NCBI GenBank assembly: GCA_036002485.1
Contig: DASYTI010000033.1
Coordinates: 42,030 to 106,029 of the forward strand
Direction of reading: 5' to 3'
From: Candidatus Methylomirabilota bacterium
GTDB lineage: Bacteria; Methylomirabilota; Methylomirabilia; Rokubacteriales; CSP1-6
Length of the DNA: 64,000 nt
Shown here: in pieces, positions 10,827 through 19,169 of the stretch
Layout of the letters: every line of letters starts with the position of its first letter
How positions within the stretch are numbered: the first letter of the stretch is position 1
Notes under the pieces: model-generated
What the model was told of the DNA's origin: nothing
The model's input: the letters and a program-made list of their open reading frames with translations, nothing else
Database searches by the model: none
Made by a program: the position numbers and the translations under genes

Positions 10827-11861
10827 GTGGCCACAGCCATTCGACTCTTCGCCTTGATCTTGCTCGCCCTCACCGTCGCCCCTGGGCATGCCCGCGCTCA
10901 AGGCGCCATCGAGCAGAAGGAGATCGAGATCGCGGCCGTCCGCGATCCACAGCTCGGATCCCAGGTTGCCATCGCGGATGCCTTCGGCTACTTCAAGGAG
11001 GTCGGCCTCACCGTCAACGTACGCTGGCAGCAGTCGGCCGCCGATGTCATCACCCTCATGGCGGGGGGCAGCCAGTATCTCGGCACCGGCGGCACCTTCA
11101 CGCAGATCGTCCTGGGCGGGCAGAAGCTTCCCGTCCACACGATCTCCGCTCTCGCCGACATCGCGGGCACCCAGGGCTTCGCCCTCTCCCCCGGCGTGAA
11201 GCTCGGCCATCCGCGCGAGCTCGAAGGCAAGAAGCTCGCCTTCACCCAGGGCAATTCCCAGGTGCTCATCCTGGCCAAGCTCGCCAAGATCTACGGCTTC
11301 GATGCCTCCAAGGTGACGCTCGTCAACATGCAGCCGTCGGAAGGGGTGGTCGCGGCATCGAAGGGAGACGTCCAGGGCTTCCTCGGCTGGCAGCCGAACC
11401 TCTTCCGGCTCGTCAAGATGGGCGGCACCATGTACGTGACGGGCACCACCTCGTTCATCGGAGGCAAGCCGGAGCCGTATCCGGCCACCGACAAGCTGCA
11501 ATTCAACCATTCGGTCCTCATGGCCGCCGACGCCTGGATCAAGGACAAGCCCAATACGCTCAAGGCCGTGCTGCGCGCGCTCCTCAAGGCCAACGACCTC
11601 ATGGTCAAGGACCGGCCCAAGGCGCTCGAGGCGCTCGTCTCGCAGCTCCGCATCGATCGCGACGCCATCGAGGCGATGACCGAGCAGAACAAGTACAGCC
11701 TGGCCCTCACCGACGACGTGGCCAACAGCATCCGGTTCCAGAGCGACTGGGCCCTCGGCATCAATCGCATCCAGGGGCCCGTCGCGCCCGAGGACATCCT
11801 GGCCCCCAAGCTCCTGGCCGAGATCGATCCGAAGCTCGTGACATGGAAGCCCAAGCGGTAA
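10827..11861 (+). CDS. NitT/TauT-type ABC transporter substrate-binding protein
   Basis: A 344-residue periplasmic binding protein of the NMT1/SsuA/TauA group. It has a signal peptide (about residues 1-24, ending GHARAQG), then the typical VRDPQLGSQVAIADAFGYFKEVGLTVN lobe. GTG at 10827 follows AGGAGGACGTC. It is the first gene of an operon whose downstream enzymes are a carbamoyl amidohydrolase and a hydantoinase, so the ligand is probably a ureide, hydantoin, pyrimidine or related nitrogen compound rather than taurine; that is inferred from neighbours only. Confidence 0.88.
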   Translation: MATAIRLFALILLALTVAPGHARAQGAIEQKEIEIAAVRDPQLGSQVAIADAFGYFKEVGLTVNVRWQQSAADVITLMAGGSQYLGTGGTFTQIVLGGQKLPVHTISALADIAGTQGFALSPGVKLGHPRELEGKKLAFTQGNSQVLILAKLAKIYGFDASKVTLVNMQPSEGVVAASKGDVQGFLGWQPNLFRLVKMGGTMYVTGTTSFIGGKPEPYPATDKLQFNHSVLMAADAWIKDKPNTLKAVLRALLKANDLMVKDRPKALEALVSQLRIDRDAIEAMTEQNKYSLALTDDVANSIRFQSDWALGINRIQGPVAPEDILAPKLLAEIDPKLVTWKPKR

Positions 11862-12727
11862 ACACGCCGGGCGCGGCCGCGGTCTCTCCTCGACCGGACA
11901 TTCCGAGCACGGCCGCGGCGAGACCGAGACCGCGGAAGACCCTCGGCCGCCCCCTCGCTGTCCTGCTACGCGTGTGCTCGCTGCTGCTCTTCTTCGCGCT
12001 GTGGTGGGGCGTGAGCCTCCTCAACGCGCATGTGCTCAAGGTCTTCAACCCCGTGCTCTTGCCCGCTCCCCACGCGGTCCTGCAGGCGGGGATCAAGATG
12101 GCCGCCTCGGGCGAGCTCCTGAGGCACATCACGGCGAGCCTCTCGCGGGTCCTCTGGGGTTTCGGTATTGCCGCCGTCCTCGGCGTCGTCGTGGGCACCG
12201 CCCTCGGCCGCTCCCGCGTGCTGGAGCATCTGGTCGAGCCGACGCTCGAGATGCTGCGGCCCATTCCGCCCCTGGCCTTCCTGCCCATGATGGTGCTGTG
12301 GTTCGGCATTGGCGAATCGTCCAAGGTCGCCTTCATCGCCTATGCCGCCTTCTTTCCCGTCTTCACCACCACGGTCGAAGGCATCAAGTACGTCGATCCG
12401 GTGCTGATCCGGGCCGCCTCGAGCCTCGGGGCCACCGAGCGTCAGATCTTCTGGCACGTGGTGCTGCCCGCGGCCACGCCCAATATCATCACGGGCCTGC
12501 GGCTGGCCTTCGGGCTGTCCTTCTTCGTCATCGTGGCGGCGGAGTTCATCGCCGCCGACTCCGGGCTGGGCTATCTCATAAATGACGCCCGGACCTTCTT
12601 CCTCGTCGCCAACATGCTCCTGGGCGCGGCCGTGATCGGCATCATCGGCGTGCTCGCCAATGTGCTCCTGCGCAAGCTCGAGGGCCGTCTCCTGCGCTGG
12701 CGCGCGGAGTCGCGGGGCCAGTCGTGA
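11843..12727 (+). CDS. ABC transporter permease, SsuC/TauC type
   Basis: A 294-residue inner-membrane permease with about six helices; the EAA-type loop is ASSLGATERQIFWHVVLPAATPNIITGLRLAFG. The first 35 residues are a proline/arginine-rich cytoplasmic tail. The ATG at 11843 overlaps the end of the binding-protein gene by 19 bases, which indicates translational coupling. It works with the binding protein before it and the ATPase after it. Confidence 0.88.
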   Translation: MEAQAVNTPGAAAVSPRPDIPSTAAARPRPRKTLGRPLAVLLRVCSLLLFFALWWGVSLLNAHVLKVFNPVLLPAPHAVLQAGIKMAASGELLRHITASLSRVLWGFGIAAVLGVVVGTALGRSRVLEHLVEPTLEMLRPIPPLAFLPMMVLWFGIGESSKVAFIAYAAFFPVFTTTVEGIKYVDPVLIRAASSLGATERQIFWHVVLPAATPNIITGLRLAFGLSFFVIVAAEFIAADSGLGYLINDARTFFLVANMLLGAAVIGIIGVLANVLLRKLEGRLLRWRAESRGQS

Positions 12728-13485
12728 GGTCCATCCAGATCGAGCGCGTGTCCAAGAGCTACACGGAGGGCGCCCTCGCCCTCGACGAGGTGAGTCTCGA
12801 GCTGTCAGAGAACAGCTTCACCTGTCTCCTCGGGCCCTCCGGCTGTGGCAAGTCCACGCTCCTGAACATGATCGCGGGCTTCCTCGAGCCCACCACGGGC
12901 CACATCCTGGTGGACGGCCGCGAGGTCACCCACGCGGGGGCCGACCGCGGCGTGGTCTTCCAGGAGTACGCGCTCTTCCCCTGGCGCACGGCCATCGAGA
13001 ACGTGGAGTTCGGCCCCATGATCCAGGGCGTGACGCGCGCGGCCCGCCGCGCCACCGCGCGCCAGTACCTCTCGCTGGTGGGCCTCGCCGAGCACGAGGG
13101 CAAGTACCCTCGCGAGCTCTCGGGCGGGATGAAGCAGCGGGTGGCCATCGCGCGGGCGCTCGCCAACCATCCCTCGGTGCTCCTGATGGACGAGCCCTTC
13201 GGCGCCCTCGACGCCCAGACCCGCGAGGTCATGCAGGAGGAGCTGCTCAGGATCTGGCAGCAGGACAAGAAGACCGTGGTCTTCGTCACCCACAGCATCT
13301 CCGAGTCCATCTTCCTCGCCGACCGCATCGTGGTCATGGCCACGCAGCCCGGTACCATCAAGGAGATCGTGGACGTGACCCTGCCCCATCCGCGTGAGCG
13401 CTCGAGCGCGGAGTTCGTCTCCCTCGAGCGGGAGATCAAGCGCCTGGTCCGCGAAGAGGTCGCCAAGCTCGGCGTCACCGGGTAG
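12724..13485 (+). CDS. ABC transporter ATP-binding protein, SsuB/TauB type
   Basis: A 253-residue ATPase with Walker A GPSGCGKST, Q-loop VVFQEYALFPWR, signature LSGGMKQR, Walker B VLLMDEPFGALD and switch His in VFVTHS. The GTG start at 12724 overlaps the permease stop (GTGA). It powers the importer encoded just upstream. Confidence 0.92.
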   Translation: MRSIQIERVSKSYTEGALALDEVSLELSENSFTCLLGPSGCGKSTLLNMIAGFLEPTTGHILVDGREVTHAGADRGVVFQEYALFPWRTAIENVEFGPMIQGVTRAARRATARQYLSLVGLAEHEGKYPRELSGGMKQRVAIARALANHPSVLLMDEPFGALDAQTREVMQEELLRIWQQDKKTVVFVTHSISESIFLADRIVVMATQPGTIKEIVDVTLPHPRERSSAEFVSLEREIKRLVREEVAKLGVTG

Positions 13486-13514
13486 GATACTGAAAACACC
13501 GCAGAGGAGAGCCC

Positions 13515-14399
13515 ATGGCTAGGATCGTCACCGTCGCCGCCGCCCAGATGGGGCCCAATCAGGAAAGTAGCAGCCGCGAGGAGATCGTCGAGCGCATGCT
13601 CGCGCTCCTCGAGCAGGCCAAGGCGCAGGGCGCCGAGCTCATCGCCTATCCCGAGATGGCGCTCACCACCTATTTCCCCAAGAAGATCCGCAAGGACTTC
13701 GATCAGTTCTTCGAGACCGAGATACCGCCCAAGGCGCTCGAGCCCGTGCTCCGTCGCGCCAAGGAAGCCAGGGTCGCCGTCCACGTCGGCTTCTGCGAGA
13801 AGGCCGACGGCAAGTACTTCAACACGGCGCTCTTGACCGACACGGGAGGCCGGCTCGTCGGGACCTTCAGGAAAATCCACCTCCCGGGCACCAAGGCCGC
13901 CGACGGCTTCGCCCAGGTCTACGAGCCCTATTACTTCGCCCACGGCGACACGGGCTACAAGGTCTTCGAGGCCTGCGGCGCCAAGGTGGGCATCGCGATT
14001 TGTCAGGACCGCCGCTATCCCGAGAGCTACCGGGCCCTGGCCCTCCAGGGTGCCGAGATCATCCTGATCGGGTACAACACGCCCATCTCCGCGCTGGCTC
14101 TCGACCTCAACGAGCTGTGCATGCGGTCCGGCGCCTATGCCAACGCGTGCTTCGTGGTCGGCGTCGCGAAAGCGGGCGTGGAAGACGGCATCGAGCTGAT
14201 CGGCGGCTCGTGCATCATCAACCCTGTCGGCCAGGTGCTCGCCAAGGCGGCCACCACGGGCGACGAGCTGGTGGTCTCGCGCATCGACCTGGATCAGATG
14301 ACGCCTGTGCGCAAGCGATGGAACTTCCTCGGCCGCCGCCAGCCCCAGCACTACGCCACCCTGCTCCAGCCCGTGACGGAGAAGGAGCCGCACCGATGA
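13515..14399 (+). CDS. N-carbamoyl amino-acid amidohydrolase-like (nitrilase superfamily)
   Basis: A 294-residue carbon-nitrogen hydrolase. The Glu-Lys-Cys triad is clear: E47 in AYPEMAL, K120 in FRKIHLPG and C163 in ICQDRRYPES. Spacing and the RKIHLPG and ICQDRR signatures fit D-carbamoylase (N-carbamoyl-D-amino acid hydrolase), which removes the carbamoyl group left after hydantoin ring opening. The hydantoinase gene overlaps its stop codon by four bases, which supports this reading. A beta-ureidopropionase-type activity is the main alternative. Confidence 0.85.
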   Translation: MARIVTVAAAQMGPNQESSSREEIVERMLALLEQAKAQGAELIAYPEMALTTYFPKKIRKDFDQFFETEIPPKALEPVLRRAKEARVAVHVGFCEKADGKYFNTALLTDTGGRLVGTFRKIHLPGTKAADGFAQVYEPYYFAHGDTGYKVFEACGAKVGIAICQDRRYPESYRALALQGAEIILIGYNTPISALALDLNELCMRSGAYANACFVVGVAKAGVEDGIELIGGSCIINPVGQVLAKAATTGDELVVSRIDLDQMTPVRKRWNFLGRRQPQHYATLLQPVTEKEPHR

Positions 14400-15820
14400 G
14401 CGCACTCACCGCTCCGCGCGTCGACACCATCGTCCGCGGCGGTCGGATCGTGACCGCCTCCGATGTCTTCGAGGCGGCCGTGGCCATCAAGGGCGACAAG
14501 ATCGCCGCCATCGGTCCCGAGGAGCTCTTGCCCCCCGCCGACCGCGTCATCGACGCGGGAGGGCGATACGTCCTGCCCGGGCTCATCGACTGCCATCTCC
14601 ACGTCGGCCCGGAGTACGACGACTGGAAGACGGCCCCGCTCGCCGCCGCCCAGACGGGCCTGACCACGCTCCTCCCCTTCGTGATTTATGACGAAGGCGA
14701 GAGGCTGCCCAAGGCCGTGGCGCGGCTGCGCGAGGAAGCGCAGGCCCTCTCCGTCCTCGACTTCGGCTTCCACTTCATCCTGAATCACGAGCCCCCCATC
14801 CTCTCCGGCCTGGCCGAGGCCTTCTCGATGGGCGTGTCGTCCTTCAAGCTCTTCATGACGTACAAGAAGCGGCCCAAGCGTATGGTCTCCGACGAGTTCA
14901 TCGCCAAGACCATGGACATCCTCGGCCGCCTGGGCGGCGTCTGCCAGCTCCACTGCGAGAACGGCGACATCCTCTGCTACCTCGAGGACAAGGCCATCGC
15001 GGCGGGGCGCACGGCGCCCGTGGATTTCCCGGGGACCTGCCCCGACTGGACGGAAGAAGAGGCGATCAATCGCGCCATCCTGATCGGCAAGCTCGCCGAG
15101 TGCCCCGTCTATGTCGTCCACCTCTCGACCCGGCTTGGCCTCGAGCGCATCAAGCGGGCGCAGAGCGAAGGCCAGCGGGTCTGGGCCGAGACCTGCCCGC
15201 AATACCTCTTGCTCAACGACAAGGAGATGGAGCGTCTCGGTCCCTTCGCCAAGATCGGCCCGCCCCTCCGCTCGGCCGACGGGGTCAATCAGAACGCGCT
15301 CTGGGCGGGCACCGCGCAGGGCTTCGTGTCGACGGTGGCGAGCGATCATTCCCCTCGCGTGCCCGCGGCCAAGGAGCCTGGGCGGACGAACATCTTCGTG
15401 GATACAGAGGGCAAACCCATCCCCTTCGGGGCGCCCTCGCTCGAGACGCTGACCTCGCTCATGTGGAGCGAGGGCGTGGTCAATCGCGGTTTGCCCGTAA
15501 CCTGGATGGCACGCGTGATGGCCGAGAACCCCGCGCGCATCTTCGGCCTCTACCCGCGCAAGGGCGTGATCCGCGTGGGCGCGGATGCGGACCTGACCAT
15601 CTGGGATCCCGCGCCCGCCTGGACCATCGAGCAGAAGCAGCATCTCGGCATCGCGGGCTTCACGCCGTATGAAGGCTGGCCGGCGCACGGCAAGGCCTGG
15701 ATGACGCTCCTGCGCGGCCAGGTCGTGCTCAACCAGGGCACGCTCGAGCAGAAGCCCGGCTATGGCCAGTTCCTCGCGCGGGGTGGACCCATCGCCCCCC
15801 TCGGCGGCGCCGTGCGCTGA
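14396..15820 (+). CDS. Dihydropyrimidinase / hydantoinase
   Basis: A 474-residue cyclic amidohydrolase. Metal and active-site motifs are complete: HLHVGPE, the carbamylated lysine in SSFKLFMTYKK, His in CQLHCENGD and VVHLSTRLG, and Asp-His in VASDHSPR. The ATG at 14396 overlaps the previous stop (ATGA); the same frame is open for 130 codons upstream but that is the shadow of the amidohydrolase gene. With the preceding carbamoylase it would turn a hydantoin or dihydropyrimidine into an amino acid plus ammonia and carbon dioxide. Confidence 0.9.
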   Translation: MSALTAPRVDTIVRGGRIVTASDVFEAAVAIKGDKIAAIGPEELLPPADRVIDAGGRYVLPGLIDCHLHVGPEYDDWKTAPLAAAQTGLTTLLPFVIYDEGERLPKAVARLREEAQALSVLDFGFHFILNHEPPILSGLAEAFSMGVSSFKLFMTYKKRPKRMVSDEFIAKTMDILGRLGGVCQLHCENGDILCYLEDKAIAAGRTAPVDFPGTCPDWTEEEAINRAILIGKLAECPVYVVHLSTRLGLERIKRAQSEGQRVWAETCPQYLLLNDKEMERLGPFAKIGPPLRSADGVNQNALWAGTAQGFVSTVASDHSPRVPAAKEPGRTNIFVDTEGKPIPFGAPSLETLTSLMWSEGVVNRGLPVTWMARVMAENPARIFGLYPRKGVIRVGADADLTIWDPAPAWTIEQKQHLGIAGFTPYEGWPAHGKAWMTLLRGQVVLNQGTLEQKPGYGQFLARGGPIAPLGGAVR

Positions 15821-17169
15821 TGGACTATCTCGCGCGGCTGGCCAGCTTCGCCTGCGGCATTCGCGTAGCCGATCTTCCCGCCTCCACGGTCAAAGCGTCC
15901 AAGCTCGTGCTGCTCGACACGATGGGCGCCATCGTGGCGGGGAGCGCGCTCCCCGAGAACGGACGGCTGGCCCGCATGGCCGCCCGCCGCGCGCCCCACG
16001 GCAGCTCGAGCCTGCTCGGTCACGCCCTCAAGGCCGATTCGTTCCTCGCCGCCTTCACCAATGCCACGGCCGGCGTGGCCCTGGAGATGGACGAAGGCAA
16101 TCGCCTGGGCGGCGGCCATCCGGCCATCCACGTCATTCCCGGAGCGCTCGCCGTCGCCGAGGAAATGGGTGCCGACGGCGGCCGGCTTCTCGAGAGCGTG
16201 ATCGCGGGCTATGAAATCGGCTCGCGCATCGGCGGGGCGACGCTCGCGCGTCCCAACGTCCACTCCCACGGCACCTGGGGCACCATCAGCACCGCGGCGG
16301 CCGTCGCGCGCTTGAATGATCTCGCAGCGGACGACATGAGGCGCGTCATCAATCTCTCGGCGTCGATGAGCCCGGCCAACACCTGGACGCCCGCCCTCGA
16401 AGGCGCCACCATCAGGAATGCCTATCCGGGGCGCTCGGGGCTCGAGGGCATTCTCGCCGTGGATCTGCTTCGGGCGGGCTTCACCGCCCTCGAGGACGCG
16501 CCGTCCGATGTCTACGGGACCATCCTGGCCGATCGCTTCGAGCCCGAGGAGGCCGTGCGTGGCCTCGGCGAGCACTACCGGATCGAGCAGAACTACTTCA
16601 AGCTCCACGCCTGCTGCCGCATGAACCACCCGGCGCTGGACGCCATCATGGCGCTGCGCGCGGAGTCCAAGCTCACGGCCGAGCAGGTGGCGCGGGTGCA
16701 GATCACCTCCGTCCCCTTCGGCCTGCGCATGGCGGAGGCGGCGCCCACGAACATGCTCGGCGCCAAGTTCTCCATCCCGTATGCTGTGGCCGCCGCCCTC
16801 GTGCTCGGGCGCACGGATGTCGCGGCCTTCGAGGAGTCGCGGCTGGCCGATCCGCGCATCCGTAACCTGGCCGCGCGCGTCGAGATCGCCGCCGATCCCG
16901 AGATGGCCCTCAAGCGCACCGACTATCCCACGGCCGAGGTGCGGATCACCCTCGGCGACGGGCGAGTGCTCTCGCGAAAGACCGGCGTGGTGCGCGGCGA
17001 TGCCGTCAATCCCGTCGCCCAGGACGAGATCGTCGCCAAGTTTCACTCGCTCGCCGGCGGCCCCCTCGGCGCGGCCCGCGCCCGAGAGATCGTGGAGGTC
17101 GTCGAGGGCATGGACGGTCTCAAGGATATTCGCGACCTGACCGCGCTCCTGGTACCGACCCCCGCGTGA
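15820..17169 (+). CDS. MmgE/PrpD family protein
   Basis: A 449-residue member of the family of 2-methylcitrate dehydratase and iminodisuccinate epimerase/cis-aconitate-type enzymes. The typical N-terminal pattern LVLLDTMGAIVAGSALPENG, MDEGNRLGGGHPAIHVIPGALA, and HSHGTWGTISTAAAVARL, and the later HACCRMNHPALDAI, are present. The start shares one base with the hydantoinase stop (TGATG). Its place in a ureide operon suggests dehydration or isomerisation of a polycarboxylate product rather than propionate metabolism; prpB and prpC are not here. Confidence 0.85.
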   Translation: MDYLARLASFACGIRVADLPASTVKASKLVLLDTMGAIVAGSALPENGRLARMAARRAPHGSSSLLGHALKADSFLAAFTNATAGVALEMDEGNRLGGGHPAIHVIPGALAVAEEMGADGGRLLESVIAGYEIGSRIGGATLARPNVHSHGTWGTISTAAAVARLNDLAADDMRRVINLSASMSPANTWTPALEGATIRNAYPGRSGLEGILAVDLLRAGFTALEDAPSDVYGTILADRFEPEEAVRGLGEHYRIEQNYFKLHACCRMNHPALDAIMALRAESKLTAEQVARVQITSVPFGLRMAEAAPTNMLGAKFSIPYAVAAALVLGRTDVAAFEESRLADPRIRNLAARVEIAADPEMALKRTDYPTAEVRITLGDGRVLSRKTGVVRGDAVNPVAQDEIVAKFHSLAGGPLGAARAREIVEVVEGMDGLKDIRDLTALLVPTPA

Positions 17170-17188
17170 CCGCGCCGTTCCCAACAGC

Positions 17189-18883
17189 ATGGACCACGGA
17201 CTCTCGCGCGGACTGACCAACTACGGCGACCGCGACTTCGCGCTCTATCTGAGGCGCTCGTTCGCGCGCTCCATGGGCTACTCGTCGGCGAGCCTCGCCA
17301 AGCCCATCGTGGGAATCGCGGACTCGGGCTCGGGCTTCAACAACTGTCACCGGGCGCTCCCGGAGCTCATCGAGTCCGTCAAGCGCGGCGTGCTGGCCGC
17401 GGGCGGGCTGCCCCTCGTGTTCCCCACCATCTCGCTCGGCGAGGTCTTTCTCGACCCGACCAGCATGATGTACCGCAACCTCATGTCCATGGACGTCGAG
17501 GAGATGGTGCGCGCCCAGCCCATGGACGCGGTGGTGCTGGTGGGCGGCTGCGACAAGACGGTGCCGGCTCAGCTCATGGGCGCGGCCTCGGCCGGCGTGC
17601 CCGCCATCCAGCTGGTGACGGGTCCCATGATGACGGGCCGCTGGCAGAACGAGCGGCTGGGCGCCTGCACCGATTGCCGACGCTTCTGGGCACGCTATCG
17701 CGCGGGAGCCATCTCGCGAGAGGAGATCGACGGCGTGGAGAGCCGCTTGGCCACGACCACCGGCACCTGCGCCGTCATGGGCACGGCCAGCACCATGGCC
17801 TGCGTCGCCGAGACGCTCGGCATGACCCTGCCGGGCACCGCGGCCATTCCCGCCGTCCACGCCGACCGGCTGCGCGCGGGCGAAGCCACCGGCGAGGCGG
17901 CGGTGCGGCTGGCCGCCTCGCGAATCACGCCCGATCGCGTGCTGACCGCCGAGGCATTCGAGAACGCAGTGCGCGTGCTCCTTGCCATCGGCGGCTCGAC
18001 CAACGCCATCATTCATCTCACGGCCATCGCCGGACGCGTGGGCGTGCCCATCTCGCTCGAGCGTCTCAACGCCATCTCCGACGAGACGCCCGTCCTCGTC
18101 GACCTCAAGCCCTCCGGCGATTTCTACATGGAGGATTTCTTCAACGCGGGCGGGCTCGGCGCCGTGCTCGCCGAGCTGCGCCTCCAGCTCCACCTGGGCT
18201 GCCTCACCGTCACCGGCGAGACGCTCGGCGACCGGCTGGAGGCGACTCCGCGCTACGTCGACCACTCGGTGATCCGGCCGCGAAGCGAGCCCATCCTGCC
18301 CGTGGGCGGCCTCGTCGCGCTCTTCGGCTCGCTGGCCCCGGGCGGCGCTATCCTGAAGCGCTCCGCCGCGGATGCGCGCCTCTTCGAGATCGAGGCGCCG
18401 GCCGTGGTCTTCGACTCGCTGGAGGACCTCGCCGCGCGTGTGGATGATCCCGCGCTGCCCGTGACGCCGGAGAGCATCCTCGTCTTGAAGCATGCGGGGC
18501 CCAAGGGCGCTCCCGGCATGCCCGAGGCAGGCTATCTGCCCATCCCGCAGAAGCTGGCGCGCGCCGGCGTCAAGGACATGGTGCGCATCTCAGACGCGCG
18601 GATGAGCGGGACGGCCTTCGGGACCATCGTGCTGCATGTCACGCCCGAGGCCGCCGTGGGCGGGCCGCTGGCCTTGGCTAAAACGGGCGATCGCATCAGG
18701 CTCAGCGTGAAGGATCGCCGGCTCGATCTCGTCGTGGACAAGGCCGTGCTCGCGAAGCGACAGGCGGCTCGCACCGAAGCGCCGGCTCCGAACCGTGGAT
18801 ATCGACGCCTCTATATGGACCACGTGCTCCAGGCCGATCAGGGCTGCGACTTCGACTTCTTAAAGAAGAGCGCGATCAGATAG
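17189..18883 (+). CDS. IlvD/Edd family dehydratase
   Basis: A 564-residue Fe-S dehydratase. The three cluster cysteines are visible at 53 (FNNCHRALPEL), 121 (VGGCDKTVPAQ) and 194 (TTGTCAVMGTAST). The insert LGACTDCRRFWARYRAG is seen more in sugar-acid dehydratases (arabonate/xylonate type) than in dihydroxy-acid dehydratase for branched-chain amino acids. It follows the MmgE/PrpD gene by 19 bp and closes the operon. The likely substrate is therefore a hydroxy or sugar acid linked to the upstream pathway; this is inferred. Confidence 0.88.
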   Translation: MDHGLSRGLTNYGDRDFALYLRRSFARSMGYSSASLAKPIVGIADSGSGFNNCHRALPELIESVKRGVLAAGGLPLVFPTISLGEVFLDPTSMMYRNLMSMDVEEMVRAQPMDAVVLVGGCDKTVPAQLMGAASAGVPAIQLVTGPMMTGRWQNERLGACTDCRRFWARYRAGAISREEIDGVESRLATTTGTCAVMGTASTMACVAETLGMTLPGTAAIPAVHADRLRAGEATGEAAVRLAASRITPDRVLTAEAFENAVRVLLAIGGSTNAIIHLTAIAGRVGVPISLERLNAISDETPVLVDLKPSGDFYMEDFFNAGGLGAVLAELRLQLHLGCLTVTGETLGDRLEATPRYVDHSVIRPRSEPILPVGGLVALFGSLAPGGAILKRSAADARLFEIEAPAVVFDSLEDLAARVDDPALPVTPESILVLKHAGPKGAPGMPEAGYLPIPQKLARAGVKDMVRISDARMSGTAFGTIVLHVTPEAAVGGPLALAKTGDRIRLSVKDRRLDLVVDKAVLAKRQAARTEAPAPNRGYRRLYMDHVLQADQGCDFDFLKKSAIR

Positions 18884-18914
18884 GCCTTCGGCCGGTTGGT
18901 TCTGACGTATTTCG

Positions 18915-18929
18915 GCCGGAAAATCCGGC
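18915..18929 (+). terminator. Short hairpin after the dehydratase gene
   Basis: GCCGGA-AAA-TCCGGC, a perfect six-base stem with a three-base loop, 32 bp after the stop of the last operon gene. There is no long T run, so its role as a terminator is only likely. Confidence 0.4.
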
Positions 18930-19087
18930 ATTTGCCGGTTCTCCACCGCCCGTTCTGACCACATCGTAGTCTTTTCAGCTACTTAGACGATCCATCCCCA
19001 GCTTACCCACCTGTTGTGGACGTGGCTGGCAAAATCCACATCATGTGGGGTGCCGTCCTGGCAGGGCAGTCCTCAAAAAAGCACATG

Positions 19088-19116
19088 TTGACAGGGGTTT
19101 ATCCATTTATTACTCT
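19088..19116 (+). promoter_or_regulatory. Sigma-70-like promoter for the DGQHR gene
   Basis: A perfect -35 TTGACA (19088-19093), a 17-base spacer and a weak -10 TACTCT (19111-19116), about 50 bp ahead of the start codon. The gap 18930-19169 is clearly less GC-rich than its surroundings and holds no gene. Confidence 0.5.
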
Positions 19117-19169
19117 ACTAAGGCTCCACTCGACTGCTTCTGGCTCAACTGAACTAGGTGGAGGAGTTC

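Noticed and set aside
18960..19110. DnaA-box-like words (TTATCCATT, TGTGGACGT) hinting at a replication origin
   Set aside because: Matches are only about 7 of 9, few, and no dnaA, dnaN or gidA genes are near.
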